A DNA stretch of 64,000 nt, taken from positions 215,053-279,052 of the forward strand of contig NZ_QORW01000009.1 of the NCBI RefSeq assembly GCF_003574735.1, written 5' to 3'. A model generated the notes under the pieces. The model had not been told where the DNA came from. It saw nothing but the letters and a program-made list of their open reading frames with translations, and searched no databases. How positions within the stretch are numbered: the first letter of the stretch is position 1; each line of letters begins with the position of its first letter. Of this stretch, positions 44,309 through 52,130 are shown piece by piece. Origin of the DNA: Dongia deserti. GTDB lineage: Bacteria > Pseudomonadota > Alphaproteobacteria > Dongiales > Dongiaceae. The translations under genes were made by a program, and so were the position numbers.

Positions 44309-44944
44309 ATGTCCACCTCCCACCTGATTGAAAGGCGTATTGCCGCCGCGTGCGATGCCATGCGCGCCGGCTTTCCCGTCGTGCTGCTCGATGACCATGA
44401 TCGCGAGGACGAAGCCGACCTGATCGCGGCGGCGGAAACCCTGTCGCACGATGTGATGGCGCGGCTGATCCGCGATTGCAGCGGCATCGTCTGCCTGTGC
44501 CTGGATGACACGCTGGTGCGTCAGCTCGATCTGCCGCCGATGGTGGCCAGGAACGAGACGCGTTTCGGCACGGCCTTCACCGTCTCGATCGAGGCCAGGA
44601 TCGGCGTCACCACCGGCGTGTCGGCGGCGGATCGCCTGGCGACGGTGCGCGCCGCCATCGCCGACGGCGCGCGGCCGGAACACCTGGCGCGGCCGGGCCA
44701 TGTCTTTCCGCTGCGCGCCCAGCCGGGTGGTGTGCTGACCCGCCGCGGCCACACTGAAGGCGCGGTGGATCTGGCGCGGCTCGCGGGGCTGAAGCCCGCG
44801 GCGGTGCTGTGCGAGCTGATGGACCGCAAGGGCGAGATGCTGCGCGGCAAGCGCGCGAAGGCCTATGCCCGGCGCAACGGCTTTCCGGTGCTCACGATCG
44901 CTGAGCTGGCGGAATATCTGGGGGCGGTCGAGCTGGCGGCCTAG
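44309..44944 (+). CDS. ribB: 3,4-dihydroxy-2-butanone-4-phosphate synthase
   Basis: A 211-residue RibB without a fused GTP cyclohydrolase II. It has the active-site loop [22 protein letters not shown], then [78 protein letters not shown]. It makes the four-carbon unit of riboflavin from ribulose-5-phosphate. ATG 44309 follows GAGGAG. Regulation by the FMN riboswitch directly upstream is clear. Confidence 0.96.
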   Translation: MSTSHLIERRIAAACDAMRAGFPVVLLDDHDREDEADLIAAAETLSHDVMARLIRDCSGIVCLCLDDTLVRQLDLPPMVARNETRFGTAFTVSIEARIGVTTGVSAADRLATVRAAIADGARPEHLARPGHVFPLRAQPGGVLTRRGHTEGAVDLARLAGLKPAAVLCELMDRKGEMLRGKRAKAYARRNGFPVLTIAELAEYLGAVELAA

Positions 44945-44962
44945 CTGGCAAGAACCATCGCT

Positions 44963-45067
44963 TCCCCCCTCACCCCAACCCCTCTCCCTCGAGGGAGAGG
45001 GGCTCTTCGCACGAGCCCAGCAATAGCGTCCCCTCTCCCCTCGACTGAGAGGACAGGGTGAGGGGGC
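44963..45067. repeat. CCCCTC/GAGGGG palindromic intergenic repeat
   Basis: A perfect 24-bp palindrome (CCCCTCTCCCTC / GAGGGAGAGGGG, 44979-45002) sits inside a larger inverted repeat whose outer arms are CCCCCCTCACCCC and GGGTGAGGGGG. It ends the ribB unit. A related but diverged element lies at 47751-47858. Confidence 0.75.
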
Positions 45068-45152
45068 GGCGATGCAGCGCGTCGCAGCGACTGGTTACGC
45101 GCCGCTCTTTCTTTCTGCTATGGTCGCGCATCCAAGCAAGTTGAGGCGCGAT

Positions 45153-45809
45153 ATGGCGGTGAAGGATAGCGGAGGAGCGCAAGTCGGTGCGCTGGGGGCG
45201 CAGCCGGGGCCGCAGGGTGCCCAAATCCAGCAGCCGCACTTCATCCGCATGTACCGCGACACCTTCAGCAAGGAATTGTGCGAAGAGGTGATTCGCCGCT
45301 TCGAGGCGGATGAGCGCAAGCATGCCTCGACCACCGCGACGCGCGACAAGCCACGCCTCAGGTCCGGCACCATGCTGCAGATCGGCGACCTGCCGGAATG
45401 GCGCGACATTGCCGATGCATATTCCGCCGCGCTCGAGAAGAACCTGCAGGCCTATGCCGAAGCCTTCCCGACCTTGAAGCAGCTCATCTCCACGCCCGCC
45501 ACCAAGCGCACGCCGCCGCTCCTGGAGCGCATCGAGCCGGGCCAGGGCTTCGGCATGCACATCGACGCCTCGGTCGCCGGCACGCACGACCGCATGGTCG
45601 CCGTGCTCATGTATTTGAAGGACGTGGAGGAAGGCGGCTTCACTGAGTTCCCGTTCCAGTCCATCCGCGTCAAGCCGCGCGCGGGCCTGATGCTGCTCTT
45701 TCCGCCGTACTGGACCCACCCGCACCAGGGCGTCAGCCCGGTCAAGGGCGTCAAATACAATCTCACCAGCTACGTGGTGGTAGACAACAACTTCCGTCCG
45801 CCGCGCTAG
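45153..45809 (+). CDS. 2OG-Fe(II) oxygenase, prolyl-4-hydroxylase-like
   Basis: A 218-residue dioxygenase. The iron triad is HxD in GFGMHIDASVAGTHDRMVAVLMYLKDVEEGGFTEFPF and the distal His in WTHPHQGVSPVKG, with the 2OG-binding Lys in VKYNLTSYVVVDNN. This is the P4H/2OG-FeII_Oxy_3 layout. ATG 45153 follows TGAGGCG; ATGs at 45072 and 45120 are less likely. The next gene starts 4 bases after its stop and may be cotranscribed. The substrate is unknown. Confidence 0.83.
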   Translation: MAVKDSGGAQVGALGAQPGPQGAQIQQPHFIRMYRDTFSKELCEEVIRRFEADERKHASTTATRDKPRLRSGTMLQIGDLPEWRDIADAYSAALEKNLQAYAEAFPTLKQLISTPATKRTPPLLERIEPGQGFGMHIDASVAGTHDRMVAVLMYLKDVEEGGFTEFPFQSIRVKPRAGLMLLFPPYWTHPHQGVSPVKGVKYNLTSYVVVDNNFRPPR

Positions 45810-45813
45810 GGGC

Positions 45814-46542
45814 ATGAGCATCATCTTCGCCTATCTCGACGAGCCGCCGTTCTGCGCGCCGGGTCCTGACGGCCCAATCGGCTGCGATGTCGAGGTGGCG
45901 CGCGCTGTACTGCGCGCGATCGGGGTCGAGCGCGTTGAGACCAGGCTCGTCACCTTTGCGGAGCTGCTGCCTGGCGTGGCGAGGGGCGCGTGGCACATCA
46001 ATACGCCACTCTTCATCACGGCGGAGCGCGCCGAGCTGGTCGGGTTCAGCCGGCCGGTCTGGTCGCTCGCGGATGGCTTCATGGTGAAGGCGGGGAATCC
46101 GAAAGCGCTCACCAGCTATCGTGCGCTCGCGGATCATCCCGATGCGCGGCTGGTCGTGGTCGCAGACCAGGTGCAGGAGCAGGGAGCACGGGCAGCAGGC
46201 CTGCCGCCGTCGCGCGTCCTGCGCGTGCCGACCCAGGCAGAAGCGGTGCAGGCCGTCCTGGACGGACGCGCCGATGCCTATGCCACCGTGGCGATGGCGC
46301 ATCGCGGGTTTCTGCGCGCTGCGCCGGATGCGCGGCTCCAAGTCGTAGATTTCGGCGCGCAAGGCGGCGCCGCGGCGGAGGGCGCGTATTCCTTCGCCAA
46401 ATCGAACGATGACCTGCGCCTCGCCTTCGATCGCGAACTTTCACGCTATCTCGGCTCGCCGGAGCATCGCGCCATCATGCGGCGCTATCACTTCGCCGAT
46501 GCCGATGTCGACCGCGTGGCCCCGCGCCGCACGCAGGCATAA
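45814..46542 (+). CDS. Solute-binding-protein-fold (SBP_bac_3-like) protein without signal peptide
   Basis: A 242-residue protein matching periplasmic amino-acid-binding proteins: IFAYLDEPPFCAPGPDGPIGCDVEVARAVLRAIGVERVETRLVTFAELLPGVARGAWHINTPLFITAERAELVGFSRPVWSLADGFMVKAGNP, then AVQAVLDGRADAYATVAMAHRG and a late DLRLAFDRELSRYLG. Yet the protein starts directly at the first strand with no signal sequence or lipobox, and no upstream in-frame start gives one. It thus looks cytoplasmic. No permease genes are nearby. Its 3' end overlaps the opposing MFS gene by 55 bases. Confidence 0.75.
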   Translation: MSIIFAYLDEPPFCAPGPDGPIGCDVEVARAVLRAIGVERVETRLVTFAELLPGVARGAWHINTPLFITAERAELVGFSRPVWSLADGFMVKAGNPKALTSYRALADHPDARLVVVADQVQEQGARAAGLPPSRVLRVPTQAEAVQAVLDGRADAYATVAMAHRGFLRAAPDARLQVVDFGAQGGAAAEGAYSFAKSNDDLRLAFDRELSRYLGSPEHRAIMRRYHFADADVDRVAPRRTQA

Positions 46543-47720
46543 AGCGCGCCGACCAGTCCAACCTTGATGGCGGCGAGCACGGTGAGCGTCGCGAGCGTAC
46601 CGCCGGCACCGAAATGCAACATCGCGAAGGCGCCGATACTGGGTGCTGCAGCCTGCGCGATCAGACTGGGGAAGGCGAGCTTACCCATGGTCGGCGCATA
46701 GTTCTTGGGATCGAACAAGGCGAGTGGCAGGGTGGCCCGCGCAATCGATTCGATTCCGAGACCCGCGCCATAGAGCACGAGTGCCAGGGATAGGACCGGC
46801 AGGTTCATCCACAGGGCGCCGATGCCGCACAACATGAGCAGGGCGGATGCCACCATGGTCCAGATCGGATGGTGATAGCGCGCGATCATCATCTCGACAA
46901 AGCGCGCGCCCACTTGCGCTGGTCCCACGAGCGCACCCAGAGCAACCGCGGCAGCCAGCGCGATGTCGTGCGCCTGCAGGATCGCGAGCAGATGCACGGA
47001 GAGAATGGTCGAGATGAGCGAGCTGAAAGTGACGACGGCTGCCAGCAGCAGAAAGGGCAGCGTGAGCCCGGCGGTTCTAGGCGACTCCGTCTTCACGGGG
47101 GCGGCTGTGCCGCGCGCGGCACGCTCGCCGCGCAGGCTGACGAGATAGAGCGGGAGCACGATCGATAGGTGGATGAGCGCATAGGTCACGCAGGCACCGC
47201 GCCAGCCGAGCTCCGACACCAAGAAGGCGGAGAGCGGCCAGCACGCGGTGCTGGCGAAGCCGCCGAACAGAGTGAGCGCAGCAATTGCGCGGCGCGCCTG
47301 ATCGCCATAGAGCTGGCCAAGCGTGGAGAAGGCCGCGTCATAAAGGCCGCATGCCATGCCGAGCCCCATGATCACCCAGCCGCAGAGATAGACGAACAGG
47401 TTGGGTGATATCGCCAACACGATCATGCCGCTTGCCAGCAGCACCGCGCTGGCGGCGAGGATGGTGCGACCGCCTTGCGCATGAATGCGCCGTCCGATCA
47501 GGGGCGAGATGAGGCCGGCGACCAGCAGGCCGAGCGACAGCCCGCCGATCACCCAGCTGAGCGGCCAGCCGGTGTCTTCCGCAATTGGCGCGGCAAGCAC
47601 CGCCGGCAGATAGTAGGACGAGCCCCACGCCAGGATCTGCGCAATGCCCAGCGCGCTGACCACGAGGCGGGGGGATGGTGATGGCGCGATGTTATCCTCT
47701 GTCGGCGCGATGGCGGTCAT
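46488..47720 (-). CDS. MFS transporter
   Basis: A 410-residue transporter with twelve membrane segments. Motif A-like residues appear in the loop after helix 2 (GLISPLIGRRIHAQGGRTILAASAVLL). The halves are joined by a cytosolic loop (LRGERAARGTAAPVKTESP). The C-terminus ends CVRRGATRSTSASAK. The substrate is unknown. It lies downstream of the ArsR/flavoprotein pair on the same strand, so a link to metalloid efflux is possible, but a palindrome and its own upstream region argue for a separate promoter. Confidence 0.88.
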   Translation of the reverse strand: MTAIAPTEDNIAPSPSPRLVVSALGIAQILAWGSSYYLPAVLAAPIAEDTGWPLSWVIGGLSLGLLVAGLISPLIGRRIHAQGGRTILAASAVLLASGMIVLAISPNLFVYLCGWVIMGLGMACGLYDAAFSTLGQLYGDQARRAIAALTLFGGFASTACWPLSAFLVSELGWRGACVTYALIHLSIVLPLYLVSLRGERAARGTAAPVKTESPRTAGLTLPFLLLAAVVTFSSLISTILSVHLLAILQAHDIALAAAVALGALVGPAQVGARFVEMMIARYHHPIWTMVASALLMLCGIGALWMNLPVLSLALVLYGAGLGIESIARATLPLALFDPKNYAPTMGKLAFPSLIAQAAAPSIGAFAMLHFGAGGTLATLTVLAAIKVGLVGALYACVRRGATRSTSASAK

Positions 47721-47734
47721 GCATGATGTGCGTC

Positions 47735-47748
47735 TAACGTCAACGTTA
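47735..47748. promoter_or_regulatory. Inverted repeat upstream of the MFS gene
   Basis: TAACGT-CA-ACGTTA, perfect 6-bp arms, 15 bases before the MFS start codon. On the minus strand it contains TTGACG, a candidate -35 box, so a repressor bound here would block initiation. Confidence 0.4.
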
Positions 47749-47750
47749 CA

Positions 47751-47858
47751 CTCCTCCCACCAAGCTGGGGGAGGGCTGGGGTGGGAGAAGCGAGCGAAGA
47801 TTCTCTCCCAGCGAGACTGTGGCTTCCCCCCTAACCTCCCCTGTGTCGGTGGAGGAGA
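47751..47858. repeat. CTCCTCCCACC/GGTGGAGGAG intergenic inverted repeat
   Basis: The outer arms CTCCTCCCACC and GGTGGAGGAG pair with one mismatch; inside are CTGGGGGAGGG and GGCTTCCCCCCTAACCTCCCC segments. The region is G/C-rich and lies between two minus-strand genes. It resembles the element at 44963-45067. Confidence 0.6.
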
Positions 47859-47873
47859 CCTTTGCTTGGCGCG

Positions 47874-49259
47874 TCACGAGCAACCGCAGCCCTGCTTGCC
47901 GGCTTGCTTCGCCACCGCGTCCTTGATGCAGCAGGCATCGAGCTGGGCGGCGATTTCCACGGGCGCGGGGCCGCCGCAGCAGCCGGCGCCATCCTCGATG
48001 GGATCGGTTTCGCAGATGCCGGTTTCCGGTAGCGTCAGGTGCACCGCGTCGGCGGCTTCCATGTCGCCGGCCAGCGCAGCGGCCACGGAGCGCGCCTGCT
48101 CATAGCCGGTCAGCAGCAGAAAGGTCGGGGCGCGCCCATAGCTCTTGACGCCGATGGTGTAGAAGCCAGGCTCCGGATGTCCGGTCTCGCGATGGCCGTG
48201 CGGCGGGACCGAGCCGCAGGAATGCAGGTTGGGATCGATCAGCGGCCCGAGCGCCTTCACGCTTTCGAGCCACGGATCGAGCTCCAGACGCAATTCGCGC
48301 GTGAGGCCGAGGTCGGGCCGCTGGCCGGTGGCGACCACGATGCGATCCATCGGGTCCGTCGTTACTGGACCGTTCGGTGTTTGGCCGAGGAGGACCACGC
48401 CGCCCGGTGCGCGCCGAACTTCGCTTGTCGCGAAACCCTGGATCAGTTTGACCCTGCCGCCGTCCACCAGCTCGCGCAGGCGCATGCCGAGCGCGCCGCG
48501 CGCCGGCAGCTGATCGTTCTCGCCGCCGCCATAGATCTTGTGCATGCGCGTCGCCCGCACGATCCAGGTGATCTCGGTCTGCGGCTGCTGATCGGCGAGC
48601 TGCACGAGGTCGAGCAGCACGTTGATCGCGGAGAAGCCGCCGCCCGCCACGGCAATGCGGCGGCCGGCATAATTCGCACGCTCGCGCCCCAGCACGTCCG
48701 GCATGCCATAGAAGATGCGCTCGGCGAATTCCGCTTCACCGTCCGCCGGCAAGCCGGAGGCGCCGAGCGGATTCTGATGCTGCCACGTGCCCGAGGCATC
48801 GATCACTGCGCGCGCTAAATCGTAGCGCGGCGCCTCGCCCATCCGTGCGACGGTCAGGCGGAAGGGGCGGCTCTCGCGGCCCTTGCTGGCCACCTTGTCG
48901 ATGCCGAGGCGGGTGATGGCCTCGACCTTGGCGCCGGTTTCGATGTGCGGCGCCAGCTCCGGCACCCGCGCGAGCGGCTTCAGATAGAGCCGATAGATGT
49001 CATCGCCGGTCGGCAACACATCGGACGGTGGCGCCCGCCAGCCGTGCTCGGCCAACAGGCGGCAGCTCGCGGTATCGGTGGCGAACTCCCAGGGCGTGAA
49101 AATCCGGCAATGGCTCCAGTCGCGGATGTTGGCGCCGACGGTCTCTCCCGCTTCATAGAGCTTGAAGGGCATGCCGCGTTCGGCGAGGTGGGCGGCGGCG
49201 GCGAGCCCGATCGGGCCGCCGCCGATGATCGCCACGGGGAGCTGGTCCATGATACTCAT
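47874..49259 (-). CDS. FAD/NAD(P)-binding oxidoreductase with Cys-rich tail, next to arsR
   Basis: A 461-residue flavoprotein. VAIIGGGPIGLAAAAHLAERGMPFKLYEAG is the FAD motif and RRIAVAGGGFSAINVLLDLVQLAD the NAD(P) motif, as in flavin-dependent monooxygenases. The last 50 residues are an extension rich in cysteine: ETGICETDPIEDGAGCCGGPAP, then LDACCIKDAVAKQAGKQGCGCS, with eight Cys. Neighbouring ArsR also ends in a Cys cluster. Flavin monooxygenases next to arsR (ArsO-like) have been linked to arsenic handling; that role is inferred here. ATG 49259 follows GGAAGGAGCGAAACAG. Confidence 0.85.
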   Translation of the reverse strand: MSIMDQLPVAIIGGGPIGLAAAAHLAERGMPFKLYEAGETVGANIRDWSHCRIFTPWEFATDTASCRLLAEHGWRAPPSDVLPTGDDIYRLYLKPLARVPELAPHIETGAKVEAITRLGIDKVASKGRESRPFRLTVARMGEAPRYDLARAVIDASGTWQHQNPLGASGLPADGEAEFAERIFYGMPDVLGRERANYAGRRIAVAGGGFSAINVLLDLVQLADQQPQTEITWIVRATRMHKIYGGGENDQLPARGALGMRLRELVDGGRVKLIQGFATSEVRRAPGGVVLLGQTPNGPVTTDPMDRIVVATGQRPDLGLTRELRLELDPWLESVKALGPLIDPNLHSCGSVPPHGHRETGHPEPGFYTIGVKSYGRAPTFLLLTGYEQARSVAAALAGDMEAADAVHLTLPETGICETDPIEDGAGCCGGPAPVEIAAQLDACCIKDAVAKQAGKQGCGCS

Positions 49260-49309
49260 CTGTTTCGCTCCTTCCAGAATCTTAGAAATAGCTGGTCAAA
49301 AAAAGAGCC

Positions 49310-49621
49310 TCACGCCGCCCGCTCATCCGGCCGGCAGGCATCGAGGCAGCATTCATCCACCAGGTAGCTGACCAGCTCGTCCATAGCCGGGTAGTTGGCG
49401 CGGCAGATCAAGGTCGTGGCCTGCCGCTCCTGCGTCACCAATCCGGTCAGGATCAGGCGATGCAGATGATGCGACAGGGTGGAGGCGGCAATGCCGATCT
49501 TGTCCTGGAGCTGCCCGACCGCTAGGCCGTCCTCTCCCGCCCGCACCAGCGCACGGTAGACCTTCAACCGCGTCGGGTTGCCGAGGGCTTCGAGTTGCTT
49601 CGCTGCTTTTTCGACTTTCAT
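49310..49621 (-). CDS. ArsR-family regulator with C-terminal Cys cluster
   Basis: A 103-residue winged helix: MKVEKAAKQLEALGNPTRLKVYRALVRAGEDGLAVGQLQDKIGIAASTLSHHLHRLILTGLVTQERQATTLICRANYPAMDELVSYLVDECCLDACRPDE. The recognition helix is STLSHHLHRL. The C-terminal DECCLDACRP could form the metalloid site, as the As(III)-binding cysteines do in some alphaproteobacterial and cyanobacterial ArsR variants. It lies 50 bases before the flavoprotein gene. Confidence 0.9.
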   Translation of the reverse strand: MKVEKAAKQLEALGNPTRLKVYRALVRAGEDGLAVGQLQDKIGIAASTLSHHLHRLILTGLVTQERQATTLICRANYPAMDELVSYLVDECCLDACRPDERAA

Positions 49622-49628
49622 GGAAATA

Positions 49629-49658
49629 GAGATATGGCGGGCGTCGATCGAGCGTCAA
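49629..49658 (-). promoter_or_regulatory. Promoter of the arsR unit
   Basis: TTGACG (49658-49653) and TATCTC (49634-49629) with an 18-base spacer on the minus strand. Only 7 bases separate the -10 box from the ATG at 49621, so the mRNA may be leaderless, as for the RES/Xre operon. Confidence 0.5.
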
Positions 49659-49662
49659 GCCC

Positions 49663-49684
49663 TATTTCGATGTCTATCGAAATA
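49663..49684. promoter_or_regulatory. Operator candidate for ArsR
   Basis: TATTTCGAT-GTCT-ATCGAAATA: perfect 9-bp arms, 4-base spacer, placed just upstream of the -35 box of the arsR promoter and downstream of the hemW stop codon. The A/T-rich arms fit ArsR-type recognition. Confidence 0.6.
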
Positions 49685-49689
49685 ATGCC

Positions 49690-50850
49690 CTAGGCCACCA
49701 GGGCGGCCAGCACCGCATCCAGGCGCTGGCGTCCCTCTGCCGTGGCAGCGAGGCGGTCACCGGAGAGCGTGAGGAAGCCGCCTTCGATGAGGCGCTGGAG
49801 GCGGGCCGGGTCGAGCGCCTCTGCGAACGGCTTGGCCGATTCCTCCTCGATGCGGGTCATCGGCACGCCTTCCTTCAGGCGCAATCCCATCATCAGCATC
49901 TCGTTGAGCCGCTCGGGACGGGGCACCAGATCGCGCTGGCGCGTGGCGTGGCCGTCGCGCTCCACCAGGTCGAGCCAGGCTTCCGGCGCGCGGTGCTGGC
50001 GGGTGGCAAACTTCTCGCCATTGATGGTGAGGCGGCCATGGGCACCGGGACCGACGCCGACGTAGTCGCCATAGCGCCAGTAGGTAAGGTTGTGGCGCGA
50101 TTCTTCACCGGGCCTGGCGAAGTTGGAGATCTCGTAATCGGCAAGGCCTGAGGCGCCGAGCCGCGCGACCGTTGCTTCGTAGAGCTCGGCCGCATGTTCC
50201 TCGTCCAGCACGCGGAAATCGCCACGCGCGACGGCCTGCTCGAACTGGGTGCCGGGCTCGATGGTGAGCTGATAGAGCGAGATGTGACCGGCAGCGAACT
50301 CAAGGGCGCGGTCGAGCTCGTCTTGCCATTGCTCCAGCGTTTGGCCGGGTCGGGCATAGATCAGGTCGAAGGAAAAGCGATCGAAGGTCGTCGCGGCCAT
50401 CTGAACTGCGGCAAGCGCTTGCGCGGCATCATGCTGCCGGCCGAGGAATTTGAGGTCGCGGGCGATCAGGCTCTGCACGCCGAGCGACACGCGATTGACA
50501 CTGCCTTCCCGGAACGCGCGGAACTTCTCGATCTCGGCCGACGTCGGATTGGCTTCCAGGGTGATCTCGATGTCACCTGCGATCCGCCAGAGGTCGCGTG
50601 CACGTGCGATCAGCGCCGCCACCGTCTCCGGCTCCATCAGGGACGGCGTGCCGCCGCCGAAGAAGATGCTGGTGACTGTGCGGCCCTGCGTGTCGCGGGC
50701 GTAGTGCTCGAGTTCGCGCAAGAGCGCGCTACGCCAGCGTGCGTGATCGATACGCTCGCGCACATGGGAGTTGAAGTCGCAATAGGGACACTTCAACCGG
50801 CAGAACGGCCAGTGGATATAGATGCCGAAGCCGAGGCCAGGCGCGCTCAC
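49690..50850 (-). CDS. hemW: Heme chaperone HemW (radical SAM)
   Basis: A 386-residue radical-SAM protein. FGIYIHWPFCRLKCPYCDFNSHVRE carries CxxxCxxC for the 4Fe-4S cluster, followed by SIFFGGGTPSLMEPETVA and ITLEANPTS. The C-terminal HemN-like domain is present (LTYWRYGDYVGVGPGAHGRL). The fourth Cys of true HemN (CxxxCxxCxC) is replaced (CDF), marking HemW, which transfers heme rather than oxidising coproporphyrinogen. It follows the GNAT-RdgB gene by 36 bases. Confidence 0.95.
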   Translation of the reverse strand: MSAPGLGFGIYIHWPFCRLKCPYCDFNSHVRERIDHARWRSALLRELEHYARDTQGRTVTSIFFGGGTPSLMEPETVAALIARARDLWRIAGDIEITLEANPTSAEIEKFRAFREGSVNRVSLGVQSLIARDLKFLGRQHDAAQALAAVQMAATTFDRFSFDLIYARPGQTLEQWQDELDRALEFAAGHISLYQLTIEPGTQFEQAVARGDFRVLDEEHAAELYEATVARLGASGLADYEISNFARPGEESRHNLTYWRYGDYVGVGPGAHGRLTINGEKFATRQHRAPEAWLDLVERDGHATRQRDLVPRPERLNEMLMMGLRLKEGVPMTRIEEESAKPFAEALDPARLQRLIEGGFLTLSGDRLAATAEGRQRLDAVLAALVA

Positions 50851-50886
50851 ACGACGTCTTCCTTATGTCGATGCGCGCGCAAAATT

Positions 50887-51990
50887 CTACGTGCGGCGAT
50901 CATCGCCTGTGAAGCACGCCGCCATCAGCTGGCGGAAGCTTTCGGCGCGGTGGCTGATTTCGCGTTTGTGGTCGGGGTCCATCTCGCCGAAGGTGATGTC
51001 GTAGCCGAGCGGCTGGAAGATCGGGTCATAGCCGAAGCCGCGTGCACCGCGCTTCCCGTTGATGATCTCGCCTTCAACCCAGGCCTCGAACAATTCGCAA
51101 TGCCCGTCGGGCCAGCAGAGTGCCAGCGCGCTGACAAAGCGCGCGCGACGGTTGGTGTGCGGGCTGAGCTCGCGCAGCACGCGATCCATGCCGATGTTGA
51201 AGTCGCGCGCCCCATCGCCATTCTTGTCGGCCCAGCGCGCGGAGTAGATGCCGGGCGCGCCGCCCAGCGCCTCGACCGACAGGCCGGAATCATCCGCCAG
51301 GGCTGGCAGGCCGGACGCCTTGGCCGCAGCGACCGCTTTCAGCTTGGCATTGCCGATGTAGGAATCCTCGGTCTCTTCCGGCTCGGCGAGGGCGAGATCG
51401 CTTGCCAGCACGACCTCGATGCCGAGGGGTGCCATCAGCTCGACCATCTCCTTGAGCTTGCCCTTGTTGTGGCTGGCGATCACCAGCTTCTTCTCCGTGA
51501 AACGGCGCGGCACGCGCAGCACCTTCGCCATCAACAGGCAGGGATTCGCCTCGTTCCACAAGGTGGGGAACACTTCCAGCGGCACGAAACCTTGCGCCGC
51601 GTAGAAGCGGTGCGTGCGCGCGTAAAGCCGGTCACCGGCACTCGGCGCCAAAGTCTTCACGGTCAGGATGCGCGTCGCCTTTTTCGTCAAATGCGTCTCG
51701 ACTTCCTCGAGCAAGCGTTCGCCGAGCCCGGCGCGGTGATGCTCGGCGCGGATCGCGATCAGATGCAGCTCCGCCGTCGCCGGGAAGTGCTGCAGCACGG
51801 TGACAAGGCCGGCCACCTCGTCACCCTTGCGCGCCACCCACATGCGCAGATCGCGCCCCTCGCGGCAGAACTGGTCGATAGCCTCCGGAATGCCGAACCA
51901 GTCCGGCAGCGACTCCAGCACGGAGCGGCAGATACGCTCCTTCGCATCCGGATCGTGCTCGCGGGTGATGGTGTAGGTGGCCTCGGGCAT
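50887..51990 (-). CDS. GNAT acetyltransferase fused to RdgB (XTP/dITP pyrophosphatase)
   Basis: A 367-residue two-domain protein in one open frame. Residues 1-157 are a GNAT domain (LPDWFGIPEAIDQFCREGRDLRMWVARKGDEVAGLV, acetyl-CoA loop RAEHHRAGLGERLLEEVE, C-terminal RFYAAQGFVPLE). After about ten linker residues, 167-367 form a complete RdgB: KKLVIASHNKGKLKEM, EPEETEDSYIGNAKLKA, ALADDSGLSVEALGGAPGIYSARWA, GFGYDPIFQPLG, KREISHRAESF. RdgB clears non-canonical purine triphosphates. Free RdgB is about 200 residues. ATG 51990 follows AAAAGGAAG. Confidence 0.9.
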   Translation of the reverse strand: MPEATYTITREHDPDAKERICRSVLESLPDWFGIPEAIDQFCREGRDLRMWVARKGDEVAGLVTVLQHFPATAELHLIAIRAEHHRAGLGERLLEEVETHLTKKATRILTVKTLAPSAGDRLYARTHRFYAAQGFVPLEVFPTLWNEANPCLLMAKVLRVPRRFTEKKLVIASHNKGKLKEMVELMAPLGIEVVLASDLALAEPEETEDSYIGNAKLKAVAAAKASGLPALADDSGLSVEALGGAPGIYSARWADKNGDGARDFNIGMDRVLRELSPHTNRRARFVSALALCWPDGHCELFEAWVEGEIINGKRGARGFGYDPIFQPLGYDITFGEMDPDHKREISHRAESFRQLMAACFTGDDRRT

Positions 51991-52002
51991 CTTCCTTTTA
52001 CC

Positions 52003-52107
52003 GTCGTCACCGGGCGAGGAGCAGCGCGACGAGACCCGGTGATCCAAATTTTTGTTGCTGTACCACTGACCGTCACTTGGATTGCCGGGTCAAGCCCGGC
52101 AATGATG
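52003..52107. repeat. Palindromic intergenic repeat (copy 4)
   Basis: GTCGTCACCGGGCGAG ... GAGACCCGGTGATCCAAAT, then ACTTGGATTGCCGGGTCAAGCCCGGCAATGATGG. Two inverted half-elements, as in copy 1, between rph and the GNAT-RdgB gene. Confidence 0.75.
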
Positions 52108-52130
52108 GTATTAGAAGGTACGCTAGCACA

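Noticed and set aside
47751..47858. Intergenic inverted repeat as an insertion sequence remnant
   Set aside because: It is too short, has no transposase or target-site duplication, and resembles other intergenic palindromes in the window.
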